From NCBI RefSeq assembly GCF_900176515.1, contig NZ_FWXV01000001.1, positions 1,708,699 to 1,772,698 of the forward strand: 64,000 nt of DNA, read 5' to 3'. Source of the DNA: Kibdelosporangium aridum (GTDB lineage Bacteria; Actinomycetota; Actinomycetes; Mycobacteriales; Pseudonocardiaceae). The notes under the pieces are model-generated. The model did no database searches, was not told the DNA's origin, and saw nothing but the letters and a program-made list of their open reading frames with translations. Numbering within the stretch: position 1 is the stretch's first letter; each line of letters begins with the position of its first letter. The translations under genes were made by a program, and so were the position numbers. Shown piece after piece: positions 1 through 8,272 of this stretch.

Positions 1-1270
1 CGACAACCGTGAAGTTGACTGTGCCTTCGGGCGAGACGTTGTTGGCGTTGTCCGTGGCCCGGTAGGCGACCGTGTGGGCCCCGGCAGCCGTCACCTCGAC
101 TGGTGCGGTGTAAGGCGTCCACGCTCCGGAATCCACTTTGTACTCAGTGGACTTCACGCCGGACTGGGAGTCCGTTGCGGTGACGGTGACGGTTGCTTTG
201 CCGATGTAATTGCCCTGTGGGTCCTTGTCCCCGGCGACTGTGGCGTTCACCGTCGGGGGAGTCGCGTCCGGCGGCGCGACGATGGTGATGTGCACCATGC
301 CTTCCGGCGACACGTTGTTCGCATTGTCCGTGGCCCGGTAGGACACCATGTGCATGCCGTTGCCGGTCACCTCGACCGGTGCCGTGTAAGGCGTCCACGC
401 TCCCGTATCGAGTTTGTACTCGGTGGACTTCACGCCCGACTCGGTGTCGGTGGCGGTGATGGCGACCGTGGCTTTGCCGATGTAGTTGCCTTGCGGGTCC
501 TTGTCCCCGGTGACTGTCGCGTTGACGGTCGGGGGAGTGGAGTCCCGCGGCGGCTCGACGACCCGGAACTGGGTCGAACCGGTCGGTGAGACGTTGTTGG
601 CGTTGTCCGTGGCGCGGTACTGCACGGAGTGATCGCCGATCGCCGTCACGTCGAACGGCTGCGTGTACGGCTGCCAGCTCTGGTCGTCGATCTGGTACTC
701 GACCGACTTCACACCGGACTGGGCGTCCGAGGCGTTCACGGCCACGGTCGCCTTGCCGACGTAGTTGCCGTTGGTGTCCTTGGTTCCAGTGACCGTCGCG
801 TTGACCGTCGGCGGCGTCTCGTCCGGGCCGCCTTCGGTCACGGTCAGCTCACCCTGCATGGCCGTGTGACCGGGGAAGTCGCAGTAGAACCGGTACTTGC
901 CGGGGGTCAGCGTGACGGTCGCTTCGTAGTAGCCGCCTGCTGGGTCGCCTGGGTTGGCCGTGATGTTGAGATCGACATCGTGGTTGTAGCCAGGGGTTTC
1001 GGTGTCGAAGGTGAGCGTGTGGGTGATGGTGCTGGTCTGTTCGGTGTTGCTGAAGATGATCTTCGTGACACCCGCGACCGCGGTGCTCGGCTGCTCGAGG
1101 TACCTGTCAGTGACGTTGCCGCCGACCCATTTCAGCACTTGTTCCTGGGCCTGGACGGGCTGCGGAGTGGGCGCCGGAGCCGGTGCCGGCACCGCGGACG
1201 CCGGAATCGCCACCGCGATCGATGTCACCATCAACGCGCCGGCCACCCCAGCGATCAAGCGTCGAATCAT
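1..1270 (-). CDS. Secreted cupredoxin-domain protein with Ig-like repeats (3' end outside window)
   Basis: The reading frame is open from an ATG to the window edge, giving 423 residues without a stop. Residues 1-30 form a signal peptide (RR, hydrophobic core, ASA-type cleavage). Residues about 45-145 look like a plastocyanin/azurin-type domain: the segment KYRFYCDFPGHTAMQG carries the Cys, His and Met expected of a type 1 copper site. After it come at least three tandem repeats of 92-93 residues, each starting PPTVNATVTG and ending YRATDNANNVSP, similar to the OmpL47/Ig-like modules of actinobacterial secreted proteins. It lies 70 bp downstream of the ThuA/PQQ-dehydrogenase gene on the same strand, so it could be its electron partner (inference). 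Total length is unknown. Confidence 0.85.
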   Translation of the reverse strand, partial: MIRRLIAGVAGALMVTSIAVAIPASAVPAPAPAPTPQPVQAQEQVLKWVGGNVTDRYLEQPSTAVAGVTKIIFSNTEQTSTITHTLTFDTETPGYNHDVDLNITANPGDPAGGYYEATVTLTPGKYRFYCDFPGHTAMQGELTVTEGGPDETPPTVNATVTGTKDTNGNYVGKATVAVNASDAQSGVKSVEYQIDDQSWQPYTQPFDVTAIGDHSVQYRATDNANNVSPTGSTQFRVVEPPRDSTPPTVNATVTGDKDPQGNYIGKATVAITATDTESGVKSTEYKLDTGAWTPYTAPVEVTGNGMHMVSYRATDNANNVSPEGMVHITIVAPPDATPPTVNATVAGDKDPQGNYIGKATVTVTATDSQSGVKSTEYKVDSGAWTPYTAPVEVTAAGAHTVAYRATDNANNVSPEGTVNFTVV

Positions 1271-1294
1271 GCTGAACCTTCCGTGAGTGCGCCG

Positions 1295-1333
1295 GACCGG
1301 CCGGTGCGCCGAGAAGGGGCGCACCGGCCGGTC
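1295..1333 (-). terminator. Perfect 16-bp hairpin between two secreted-protein genes
   Basis: The arms GACCGGCCGGTGCGCC and GGCGCACCGGCCGGTC are exact reverse complements separated by 7 nt. The hairpin sits between the stop of the upstream minus-strand gene and the start of the cupredoxin gene. There is no clear T-run, so it may be a partial terminator or attenuator, or an mRNA stabiliser, rather than a full stop. Confidence 0.6.
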
Positions 1334-1340
1334 ATGGCCG

Positions 1341-4300
1341 CTAGAGCGACCGCACTCGGATGTTGCGGAAATCGATCACATCTGCGTTGCCGTGGTTCTG
1401 CAGGCCGAGGAAGCCACTGAAGAACTGGCGCAGATCCGTCGGCGGGTCACCAGCCCTGGAGGACTGCTTGCCCGGCGTGTTGTCGAACTCGTTGATCACC
1501 TTGCCGTTGCGGATGATCGTGTAGTGCTGTCCGACAACCCGGACCTCGTAGTCGTTCCAGACGCCCTTCGGCGTGGCACCGGCACCCGGCAGGCCGATCG
1601 GGTCGAAGTTGTAGATCGACCCGGTCTTCTGCGGCTCACCGGTCTCGCCGTCGTAGATCTGGATCTCGTGTCCACAGTAGATCGCGACCCAGGCCTGCGA
1701 GGTACGCGCGCTGCCGACCGTGCCACAGCTGCCCGGCGGACGCTGCTCCAGCGGGATCCGCGGATCCGGGAACCTGGTGAACAGCCCGCTGTTGGCGCGG
1801 GTGTCACCCGGTGAGGAGTCGCGGAACTGCAGCTTCGCCGAGAAGTTGCCGAACTGCTTCTGGGCGTACCACAGCATGCCCAGCCCGCCGGAGGACCGCA
1901 GCGAGCCGTCCGGCTGGATCGAGAACGATCCGCCAGGCGCCTGCTCCCAGCCCTGCAGGGAGGCCTCGGTGCCGTCGAAGATCGGCTCGTACCCGGTGTT
2001 CGCGGCGGTGCCGACGTTCGACCCCGCAGCGGCCCGGGTCAGCGCCGAGCTCTCCCGGCCGTTGATCACGCCGTCCTTCTGCAACTGCGCGGCCAGGGCC
2101 TCGACGTGCCGGACGAACGCACCGTGGTCGGACCACGGGCTCTCGTCGTCGACCAGATCGTTGATCGTGCAGCCGTTGCCGACCTGCTTGTTCGGCACGC
2201 CGGAGTCCAAGTCGCCCATGAACACCGTGCCGCGACTGTCAGGCACCGCGCACCCGACGTTCACAGCCACCGGCACGACCTGGGTCTCACCGTCCGCGTA
2301 GGTCACCGTCAGCTTCGCGTTGTACGTACCAACACGGGCGTAGGTGTGACGCGGGTTGGCCTCGGTCGACTGGGTGCCGTCACCGAAGTCCCAGCGGTAG
2401 GACACGCCACCGGACTTCGACCCGGTGAACCCGACGGTCAGCGGCTTGTTCTGCACAGCGACGGAAGTCGCGGCAGGCCGTGGCGTCGGCGCACCACCCT
2501 GGTAGGTGATCCGCAGCAGCTTCTGGTTGCGGGTCAGGCTGAAGAAACCGCCGCCGTAGTCAAGCAGGTAGAGCGCGCCGTCCTTGCCGAACTTCGCGTC
2601 CATCCAGTTCTGCAGCTGCAGGTTCCCGGTGCCGCCCGGGATGATCGAGCGCAGCGACTCCACGAACACCGGAGGAGCCGCGTTCGCCACACCAGCCGGG
2701 TCGACTGTCACCGCGACGCGGTTCTGGTCGTTGCCCTCGTCACCGATGAACCACTTGCCGTCCCAGTACTCCGGCCACGCCACACCGCTGTTGGTGTCCA
2801 CCAGCTCACGCTGGTAGATCGGGCCGGTCATGACCGCCTGGTTGCCACCCTTGAGGTACGGCTGGGTGTAGGTGACATCCGCCTCGTTGTACGTGGGGAC
2901 GCCACTGCCGTCCGGCCGTGCCGGGAAGACCGGGCCGCCGCCGTCCGGCGAGTACCAGATCATGTTGTTCTTCACCGGCGGCAGGTCGACCAGACCCGTG
3001 TTGCGCGGCGAGTTGTTCTTCGGCGCGTTGCAGTCGTACCAACCGGTCAGCACCGACGCGTCGGTGTTGCTGCGGTCGCGGTACGGCTGCTTGTTGCCCA
3101 TGCAGTACGGCCAGCCGTGGTTGCCCGCCTCGGTGATGATCGTGGCGGTCTCGTACTTGGCCGGACCGAGCTCGGGGTTCGGCTTGCCCGCGTCCGGACC
3201 GACCCACGCGGCGGTCAGCCACTGCGTGACCGGGTCGACCTGCAGGCGCGAGATGTTCCGCACGCCCATCACGTAGATCTCCGGCCGGGTCTTCTCAGTG
3301 CCCGGCGGGAACAGGTTGCCCTGCGGGATGGTGTACGTGCCGTCCGCCTCCGGGTGGATGCGGATGATCTTGCCGTTCAGGTCGTTGGTGTTACCGGACG
3401 TACGGCGAGCGTCCTGGAAGGACAGACCCATCCAGTCCGCCGTCCAGTTGTTGCCGGAGTAACCCAACGAACCCTCGGACGAGTTGCTGTCACCGGAACC
3501 GACGTACAGGTTGCCCTTGGCGTCGAACGCCATACCGCCACCCGCGTGGCAACAGCTGTGCTGCTGGACTTCCCACTGCAGCAGGTCCTTGCGCGTGCTC
3601 AGGTCGATCGTCTGGGCAGCGCGGTCGTAGGTCAGCCGCGAGATGGTCCGCTTACCGGTCCGCTTGACCCGGTCGACGGTGTCCTGCGGCATCCAGTAGA
3701 CGTAGATCCAGCCGTTCTCGGTGAACTTCGGGTCGGCGACGATGCCGAGCAGACCCTCTTCGTTCTTGATCAGCTCACCGCCGGAACCACGGTTGCCCAT
3801 CACCGGCAGCGTGGCCAAGTGCTTGACCTGCTTGGTGTCCGGTTTGAACTGGTGGATCGTGCCACAGCCAAGGCCGACCTTCGGGTCGTCCCAGGACACG
3901 ATCGGGCCGGTCGGGCACGCCGCCTTGCCGACGTAGAAGATCGTGCCGTCGGGGGCGGTGGTCAGGCCGTGCGACTCGCCGATCTGGTCGAGCTGGCCCG
4001 TCTGGTTGGGCTGGGTCAGCCGCTCGACCTTGTAGTTCGCCGCGATGGTGGCCTGGCAGTCACCACGCACCATGCCGGTCGTCCACTTCAGGGCGCCGGT
4101 CAGGTGGGTGCGGAACGCGGGCTCGCCGTAGCTGCCCTCGGTGTGGCCCATGCCGGTGTAGAAGGACCGGCCACCTTCGTAGTCACGGCACCACGAGACC
4201 GGGTGGAACGGCCCGTTGGCGCCGGGACCCGGGTTGTAGCGCCATTCCTCGACCTGCGCGACCGTGTGCACGGTGCCGACCGGGTTGGGATCCCAGTTGT

Positions 4301-5312
4301 ACCAACGGTCCGAGCGCGTGATGTTCTGCGGCAGGCCCTTGGTCGCCGGGTGCTGGCGGTCGAGGATGTTCACCACGGCCTGGTTGATGCCGGGCGTCGG
4401 CGGGGGAGTCGGGTCGCCCGCGAACAGGCTCAAGTCGGCCAGCTGGATGATCGGGTCACCCGCGTTGGCCGTGATGTTGAGCCGGTAGCGCGAGTACGAC
4501 ACCGGCGACGCGATGGTGAACAGCCGGGTCTGGAGGCGCTCGCCGAAGGTCTGGCCGGTCTGCTTGTCGACCTGCGTCCACGTGCTGCCGTCGTTGGAAC
4601 CCTCGAGGGTCCAGTCCTTCGGGTCACGCCCGGCGAAGTCGTTGGCGGACGTGAGCGTGTACCGGTTGACCGCCTTGGCCGCGGGCAGCTGGTAAGCCAG
4701 CCATCCGGTGGTGGCGAACGCCAGCCACTTGGTGCCGGGGTTGTTGTCGGCGGCCTTTTCCTTGGTCTCGTTCGGCGGGTTCTCCGCGCTCGCGGTGACC
4801 GTGCCGATGGACTCCGGGGTGGAGAAGGAGCCGACCGGGCGGGTGCCGATCAGGCCGGTGAACCACGTCGAACCGGCCTGTGCCTTGGCGGCGTCGCCGA
4901 TGCCGAGGAAGCCGTTGCCGGCCTTGATGTAGGCCTGCAGCACGGCTTCCTGGTCACGCGTCAGCGTCGCCTTCTCGGCGGACAGGAAGACCACACCGCG
5001 GTAGTTGGCGAGGTTCTGAGCGGTGAACGCGGCGGGGTCCGAGGTCGCGTCGACCGCGATCCCGTTGGCGGCGCCGAGTTCCTTGACTGTCTCGGCGGCC
5101 TTGGCCACCGGGTCCTGCTGGTCGGCCAACGGGCCGTGGAAGACAAGGACCTTGATCGCGCTTTCCACTGCGGCAGCAGGTGCTTGTTGCTGCGGTGCGG
5201 CGGCGGCCGTGGTCAGGGTGCCGCCGACCATGGCCGCCGCGGCCGTCAGCACCAATAAGGCGTGTCTCCCCGTTCTCCTGCGAAATCGACCGGCTGTGAA
5301 CCGTCGCCCCAT
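1341..5312 (-). CDS. Secreted ThuA / discoidin-like / PQQ sugar dehydrogenase / PKD / DUF1080 protein
   Basis: A 1323-aa secreted mosaic. Residues 1-40 are an Arg-rich signal peptide. ThuA-like sequence occurs at about 53-165 and resumes at about 312-417 (ending in the conserved WCRDYEGGRSFYTGMGHT region). Between them (about 170-295) is an F5/8-type (discoidin/CBM32-like) domain with motifs TKWLAF and WTLEGSNDGSTW. Residues about 430-935 form a glucose/sorbosone-dehydrogenase-type beta-propeller (HSCCHAGGGMAFD, GNLYVGSGD). A PKD domain follows (about 950-1020, YRWDFGDGT), then a DUF1080/3-keto-disaccharide-hydrolase-like jelly roll (about 1105-1323). Such mosaics oxidise or hydrolyse extracellular sugars; the substrate cannot be read here. 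A good RBS (AGGAG) precedes the ATG. The laccase gene is 49 bp upstream on the same strand. Confidence 0.9.
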   Translation of the reverse strand: MGRRFTAGRFRRRTGRHALLVLTAAAAMVGGTLTTAAAAPQQQAPAAAVESAIKVLVFHGPLADQQDPVAKAAETVKELGAANGIAVDATSDPAAFTAQNLANYRGVVFLSAEKATLTRDQEAVLQAYIKAGNGFLGIGDAAKAQAGSTWFTGLIGTRPVGSFSTPESIGTVTASAENPPNETKEKAADNNPGTKWLAFATTGWLAYQLPAAKAVNRYTLTSANDFAGRDPKDWTLEGSNDGSTWTQVDKQTGQTFGERLQTRLFTIASPVSYSRYRLNITANAGDPIIQLADLSLFAGDPTPPPTPGINQAVVNILDRQHPATKGLPQNITRSDRWYNWDPNPVGTVHTVAQVEEWRYNPGPGANGPFHPVSWCRDYEGGRSFYTGMGHTEGSYGEPAFRTHLTGALKWTTGMVRGDCQATIAANYKVERLTQPNQTGQLDQIGESHGLTTAPDGTIFYVGKAACPTGPIVSWDDPKVGLGCGTIHQFKPDTKQVKHLATLPVMGNRGSGGELIKNEEGLLGIVADPKFTENGWIYVYWMPQDTVDRVKRTGKRTISRLTYDRAAQTIDLSTRKDLLQWEVQQHSCCHAGGGMAFDAKGNLYVGSGDSNSSEGSLGYSGNNWTADWMGLSFQDARRTSGNTNDLNGKIIRIHPEADGTYTIPQGNLFPPGTEKTRPEIYVMGVRNISRLQVDPVTQWLTAAWVGPDAGKPNPELGPAKYETATIITEAGNHGWPYCMGNKQPYRDRSNTDASVLTGWYDCNAPKNNSPRNTGLVDLPPVKNNMIWYSPDGGGPVFPARPDGSGVPTYNEADVTYTQPYLKGGNQAVMTGPIYQRELVDTNSGVAWPEYWDGKWFIGDEGNDQNRVAVTVDPAGVANAAPPVFVESLRSIIPGGTGNLQLQNWMDAKFGKDGALYLLDYGGGFFSLTRNQKLLRITYQGGAPTPRPAATSVAVQNKPLTVGFTGSKSGGVSYRWDFGDGTQSTEANPRHTYARVGTYNAKLTVTYADGETQVVPVAVNVGCAVPDSRGTVFMGDLDSGVPNKQVGNGCTINDLVDDESPWSDHGAFVRHVEALAAQLQKDGVINGRESSALTRAAAGSNVGTAANTGYEPIFDGTEASLQGWEQAPGGSFSIQPDGSLRSSGGLGMLWYAQKQFGNFSAKLQFRDSSPGDTRANSGLFTRFPDPRIPLEQRPPGSCGTVGSARTSQAWVAIYCGHEIQIYDGETGEPQKTGSIYNFDPIGLPGAGATPKGVWNDYEVRVVGQHYTIIRNGKVINEFDNTPGKQSSRAGDPPTDLRQFFSGFLGLQNHGNADVIDFRNIRVRSL

Positions 5313-5361
5313 CCCTAACTCCTTTGTCGTAGGCAGGCCAGGAGGTCAGTTGTTGCCAGAA

Positions 5362-6417
5362 TCAGTTGTGGCTGTGCCCTTCGGGCGCCGGTGGTGGTGG
5401 CACGTCGCCTGCTGTGGCGGCGTGCGTGTGGCCGTGGAACCGGTCGATCGCCTCCTGCGCACCCGGCGGCATGCTGCCGTCGGCGTTGCGGACAAGGAAG
5501 ATCCCGGACATGCCCGTGTCGGAGTGGCTCTGCACGTGGCAGTGGTACATCCACGCGCCTGGCCCGACGCCCTGGCCGGCGATGACCTGGAACCCGAACG
5601 ACGTGCCCGGGTTGAGGTCCTTGATGTCGATGATCGCGCTGGGGTCGCTCGGGCTCTCGAGGTAGCCCGTGCGGTTGTCCGCCCAGCGGTGCGCGTGCAG
5701 GTGGAAGGTGTGGTACAGGCTGCCGTGGCCGATCGCGAGGAACTCGACCCGCTGGCCGAGGTTGGCCTCGAACATCGGGGTGTCCGGCGCCTTCTTGTTG
5801 TTGATCCTGGAGTCGTCCAAGACCGCGACGAAAGTCTTGTCCGGCAGGATGTCGCCGCGCCTGCGCACGATCAGGCCGCCGTACAGGCCCTTCGTCAGTC
5901 CGATGGTGCCGTGGTCGCCGCCGTAGGCGTGGTCGTGGTAGTGCCAGTAGCCCGCGCTGCCGGGGATGAACATGCGGCCCTGGCCCGCGAACGTCATCTC
6001 ACGCGACCGCCACGTGTACACGCGGGTCTCACCAGGGCCGTTGAAGGAGTTGTTGAGCGGGCTGCCATCCGACTCGGTGGAGTAGTCCACGCCGTGCGGG
6101 TGGATCGAGAGTCGTTTGTCGGTCCGGTTGACCAGAGTGATCTCGAGCGTGTCACCCTCGTAGATCTGCAGCAGCGGACCGGGAATCGTGGCTTTGCCCG
6201 GCTCGAGGCCGTACCCGACCTCGTTGTTGGGCAGGTTCTCGGCGTACATCGTGATCTTCTTGACCACGCCGGTCTGCGCCTGGGCGGTGTGCATGCCGGA
6301 ACCACCGGCGCCCAGTGTCATCGCAGCCGGAACAGCCAGTCCGACAGTGCTGGTCGCGAGCACAGAGCGGCGGGTGACGAGCCTGTGCAACCAGCCGGTC
6401 TGGGCGTGCTTGTCCAT
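5362..6417 (-). CDS. Two-domain multicopper oxidase (small-laccase type)
   Basis: A 351-aa protein with a Tat-like leader (residues 16-48: TRRSVLATS then an Ala-rich core). All four copper-ligand motifs are visible: HPHG near residue 106, WHYHDHA near 160, HTFHLHAH near 236 and HCHVQSHSDTGM near 291-302. The length and single C-terminal HCH motif match two-domain, trimer-forming laccases rather than three-domain ones. The expected reaction is oxidation of phenols or metals with reduction of O2 to water, outside the membrane. It is first in a minus-strand run with the ThuA/PQQ protein and the cupredoxin, which suggests a shared copper-dependent extracellular redox role (inference). Confidence 0.93.
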   Translation of the reverse strand: MDKHAQTGWLHRLVTRRSVLATSTVGLAVPAAMTLGAGGSGMHTAQAQTGVVKKITMYAENLPNNEVGYGLEPGKATIPGPLLQIYEGDTLEITLVNRTDKRLSIHPHGVDYSTESDGSPLNNSFNGPGETRVYTWRSREMTFAGQGRMFIPGSAGYWHYHDHAYGGDHGTIGLTKGLYGGLIVRRRGDILPDKTFVAVLDDSRINNKKAPDTPMFEANLGQRVEFLAIGHGSLYHTFHLHAHRWADNRTGYLESPSDPSAIIDIKDLNPGTSFGFQVIAGQGVGPGAWMYHCHVQSHSDTGMSGIFLVRNADGSMPPGAQEAIDRFHGHTHAATAGDVPPPPAPEGHSHN

Positions 6418-6551
6418 CCTTCTCCATTCGGGTCAACGGCTACATCGGCCGAACGGTCCTCGAAGCGTCCTTAGACAGCGCTACGAGGGCATGGCGGCAC
6501 GCCGCGACCTCTGCGTGGCGGCTCGCGCATCCCCAGCTATCGGTAAAACCA

Positions 6552-6572
6552 TCCATGCCGCGCTTGCATGGA
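6552..6572. repeat. Inverted repeat upstream of the laccase gene
   Basis: The 7-bp arms TCCATGC and GCATGGA flank 7 nt; a second, outer pair (ATCGG about 10 bp before, CCGAT about 10 bp after) could extend the stem. It lies about 135 bp upstream of the laccase ATG. It could be an operator or a stem-loop in the leader; nothing shows which. Confidence 0.35.
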
Positions 6573-6825
6573 CGGCTGCCGATGTTGTTGTCTTGCCTCA
6601 GTCCGACGGGTCCAGTGTTCTTTCGTGTCGATCCCGTGCAACTTATGCATTGTGTAAACAAAAGTTAAGGGCCAAACGGCGTAACGGACCGGACAGGCTT
6701 CTGTCATTTTCACGAGACACCCATCATGTGACACCGAGATTGGTTCAGGACAAGACAAATCCCGGCAGACTGCTTTTAGGACTACGGACGAGGTTAGTTT
6801 CCTCGTGACGAAATGGAAGCGTGTC

Positions 6826-6893
6826 CAGGAAGGCCGGGAGGGCGGGAGGTCTCGGGATGGCGGGGAATGCCGGTCACCGGGGGAGGCGGTGGG
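6826..6893. repeat. G-rich direct repeat, copy 1
   Basis: This block of about 68 bp, beginning CCAGGAAGGCCGGGAGGG and ending GGGGGAGGCGGTGGGA, recurs with small differences about 246 bp further on (copy 2). No IS features or coding frame accompany it. Confidence 0.6.
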
Positions 6894-7071
6894 AGGGTGG
6901 GGTTCTGAAGGGAGCGGGATTGCCTGGGAGCGTGGGCTGAGGAGTGCGGGGTAGTGCCGGACTGTCGATTCCCCGAGAGGTAAGTGAAAGCCGGGGGAGG
7001 GGCGGGAGTACCAGTTGCTTGGCGGCAACGAAAGCCAGGGAACGGCAGGGTTCTGGGGGGAGTGTGGATGA

Positions 7072-7145
7072 CCAGGAAGGGCGGGCCGGGAGGGACGGGA
7101 AGTCCCGGGTTGGCGGGGAGTGCTGGTCACCGGGGAGGCGGTGGG
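7072..7145. repeat. G-rich direct repeat, copy 2
   Basis: Second copy of the block, about 74 bp, sharing the segments GGCGGGGAATGCCGG-like and GGTCACCGGGGAGGCGGTGGG with copy 1 but carrying a few extra G/C bases. It ends about 20 bp before the MFS start codon, so it probably lies in that gene's promoter or leader. Confidence 0.6.
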
Positions 7146-7165
7146 ATGTCGGGCGAGGGGACCGT

Positions 7166-8263
7166 GTGACATCGCAGAAGTCCGGCGAGGCCGAAGGTTT
7201 GGCCTGGCGAAGGCTCATACCGTTGGTGCTAGGCGCATTCACCGTCGCCGTCGAAGGAACGGCCCTGACCGGCGTACTCCCCGCGCTGAGCACCTCGTTG
7301 TCCGTCTCCGCGAGCACGGTCGGCCAGGTGCTCGCGATGTACCCGGTGATCTACGTTGTCGCCTCGCCCCTTCTTGCCCTCGTTGTCCGGTCGCGAAGAG
7401 CCTGCACGATCGGCCTAATAGTCTTCGCCGCAGGCAACCTCATCTCCGCATCCGCCCAGTCAGTCATCGTCCTTGCCCTGGGGCGCTTGGTATCAGCGGC
7501 AGGAGCGGCGCTGTTCATTCCCAACGCGGGCGCCCAAGCCGTGACATTGGGGAAGAACCGCAAGGGCCGGGCATTGGCCGTGATGTCGAGTGGCTTCACG
7601 GCCGCGACGCTGGCTGGTGCACCGCTTGGCGTGTACGTGGCAAGCCACCTCGGATGGCGCTGGGTGCTCGTCGCTGTTGCCGCGATGGCCGTTGTCGTGG
7701 CGGCGTTCCAGCGTGCCGATGCACCGGTGAGCGGGATGTCCATTCGGGACCGGTTCAGGTTTCTCGGCGATCGGCGAATGCTGGCGATTGTCCTGCTCAC
7801 GGTCGCCGTCGTGGCTGGCGAGTTCGTGGTGTACGCCTATATCTCCTTGCTCGTCAACGACATCGCGTTGGCCATGCTCGTCTTCGGCATTGGGACGACT
7901 GCGGGGACGTTGCTCGGCGGGTTCGGCGTCGACCGGTTCGGCTGGTCGCGGATGTTGGCTGTCAGCCTCGCCGTGACTGTCTGCGCAATGGTGTCCATAC
8001 CGTTCATCGGGATGGTGGGCCTGGCTGTCTGGGGAGTCTTCGGTTGGATGTTCACGCCCGCTCAGGCCAACCGGCTGCTCACCGTCTTTCCCGACAACGG
8101 CGCGATGGTCCTGACGCTGAACTCCTCGGCCGTCCAGATCGGGGTGGCGGCCGGTGGCTTCGCGGGCGGGATTGTCCTGAACGTCGCGAGTCCGACGGCT
8201 TTGCCGTTCGTCGGCGCGGCGACTGTCTTGGTTGCGGCCGTCGTGTCGAGGCGTGTGGTTTGA
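7166..8263 (+). CDS. MFS transporter (drug-efflux type)
   Basis: A 365-aa polytopic membrane protein of the major facilitator superfamily, DHA1-like. I chose the GTG at the start because GAGGGG lies 5-6 nt upstream and the protein then begins just before the first membrane helix (LIPLVLGAFTVAVEGT), with the family-typical helix 1 motif. Motif-C-like sequence (FTAATLAGAPLGVYVA) marks helix 5. Around residues 225-240 the loop between helices 7 and 8 (YISLLVNDIALAMLVFG) looks about a dozen residues shorter than in relatives, possibly a small internal deletion. A second MFS gene starts 9 bp downstream. The substrate is unknown. Confidence 0.85.
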   Translation: MTSQKSGEAEGLAWRRLIPLVLGAFTVAVEGTALTGVLPALSTSLSVSASTVGQVLAMYPVIYVVASPLLALVVRSRRACTIGLIVFAAGNLISASAQSVIVLALGRLVSAAGAALFIPNAGAQAVTLGKNRKGRALAVMSSGFTAATLAGAPLGVYVASHLGWRWVLVAVAAMAVVVAAFQRADAPVSGMSIRDRFRFLGDRRMLAIVLLTVAVVAGEFVVYAYISLLVNDIALAMLVFGIGTTAGTLLGGFGVDRFGWSRMLAVSLAVTVCAMVSIPFIGMVGLAVWGVFGWMFTPAQANRLLTVFPDNGAMVLTLNSSAVQIGVAAGGFAGGIVLNVASPTALPFVGAATVLVAAVVSRRVV

Positions 8264-8272
8264 TCATCCGCC

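Larger units (their letters stand above)
6418..7165. other. Non-coding region between laccase and MFS genes
   Basis: No open frame here has convincing coding character. About 6630-6810 is AT-richer than its surroundings and probably holds promoters for the divergent laccase and MFS genes. From about 6825 the plus strand is extremely G-rich, with many GGG/GGGG runs (potential G-quadruplex) and a duplicated block described separately. Confidence 0.6.

Noticed and set aside
2106..5258. Long open frame (1050 codons) on the plus strand opposite the ThuA/PQQ gene
   Set aside because: Composition is Arg/Val/Asp-rich noise typical of antisense frames in high-GC DNA; the minus strand has clear domains.
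6826..7145. G-rich duplicated block as a CRISPR or IS
   Set aside because: Only two copies, no regular spacers, no terminal repeats and no transposase.
6537..7317. Open frames on the minus strand in the laccase/MFS intergenic region
   Set aside because: Pro/Ser/Thr-rich translation of the G-rich repeats with no RBS or family.
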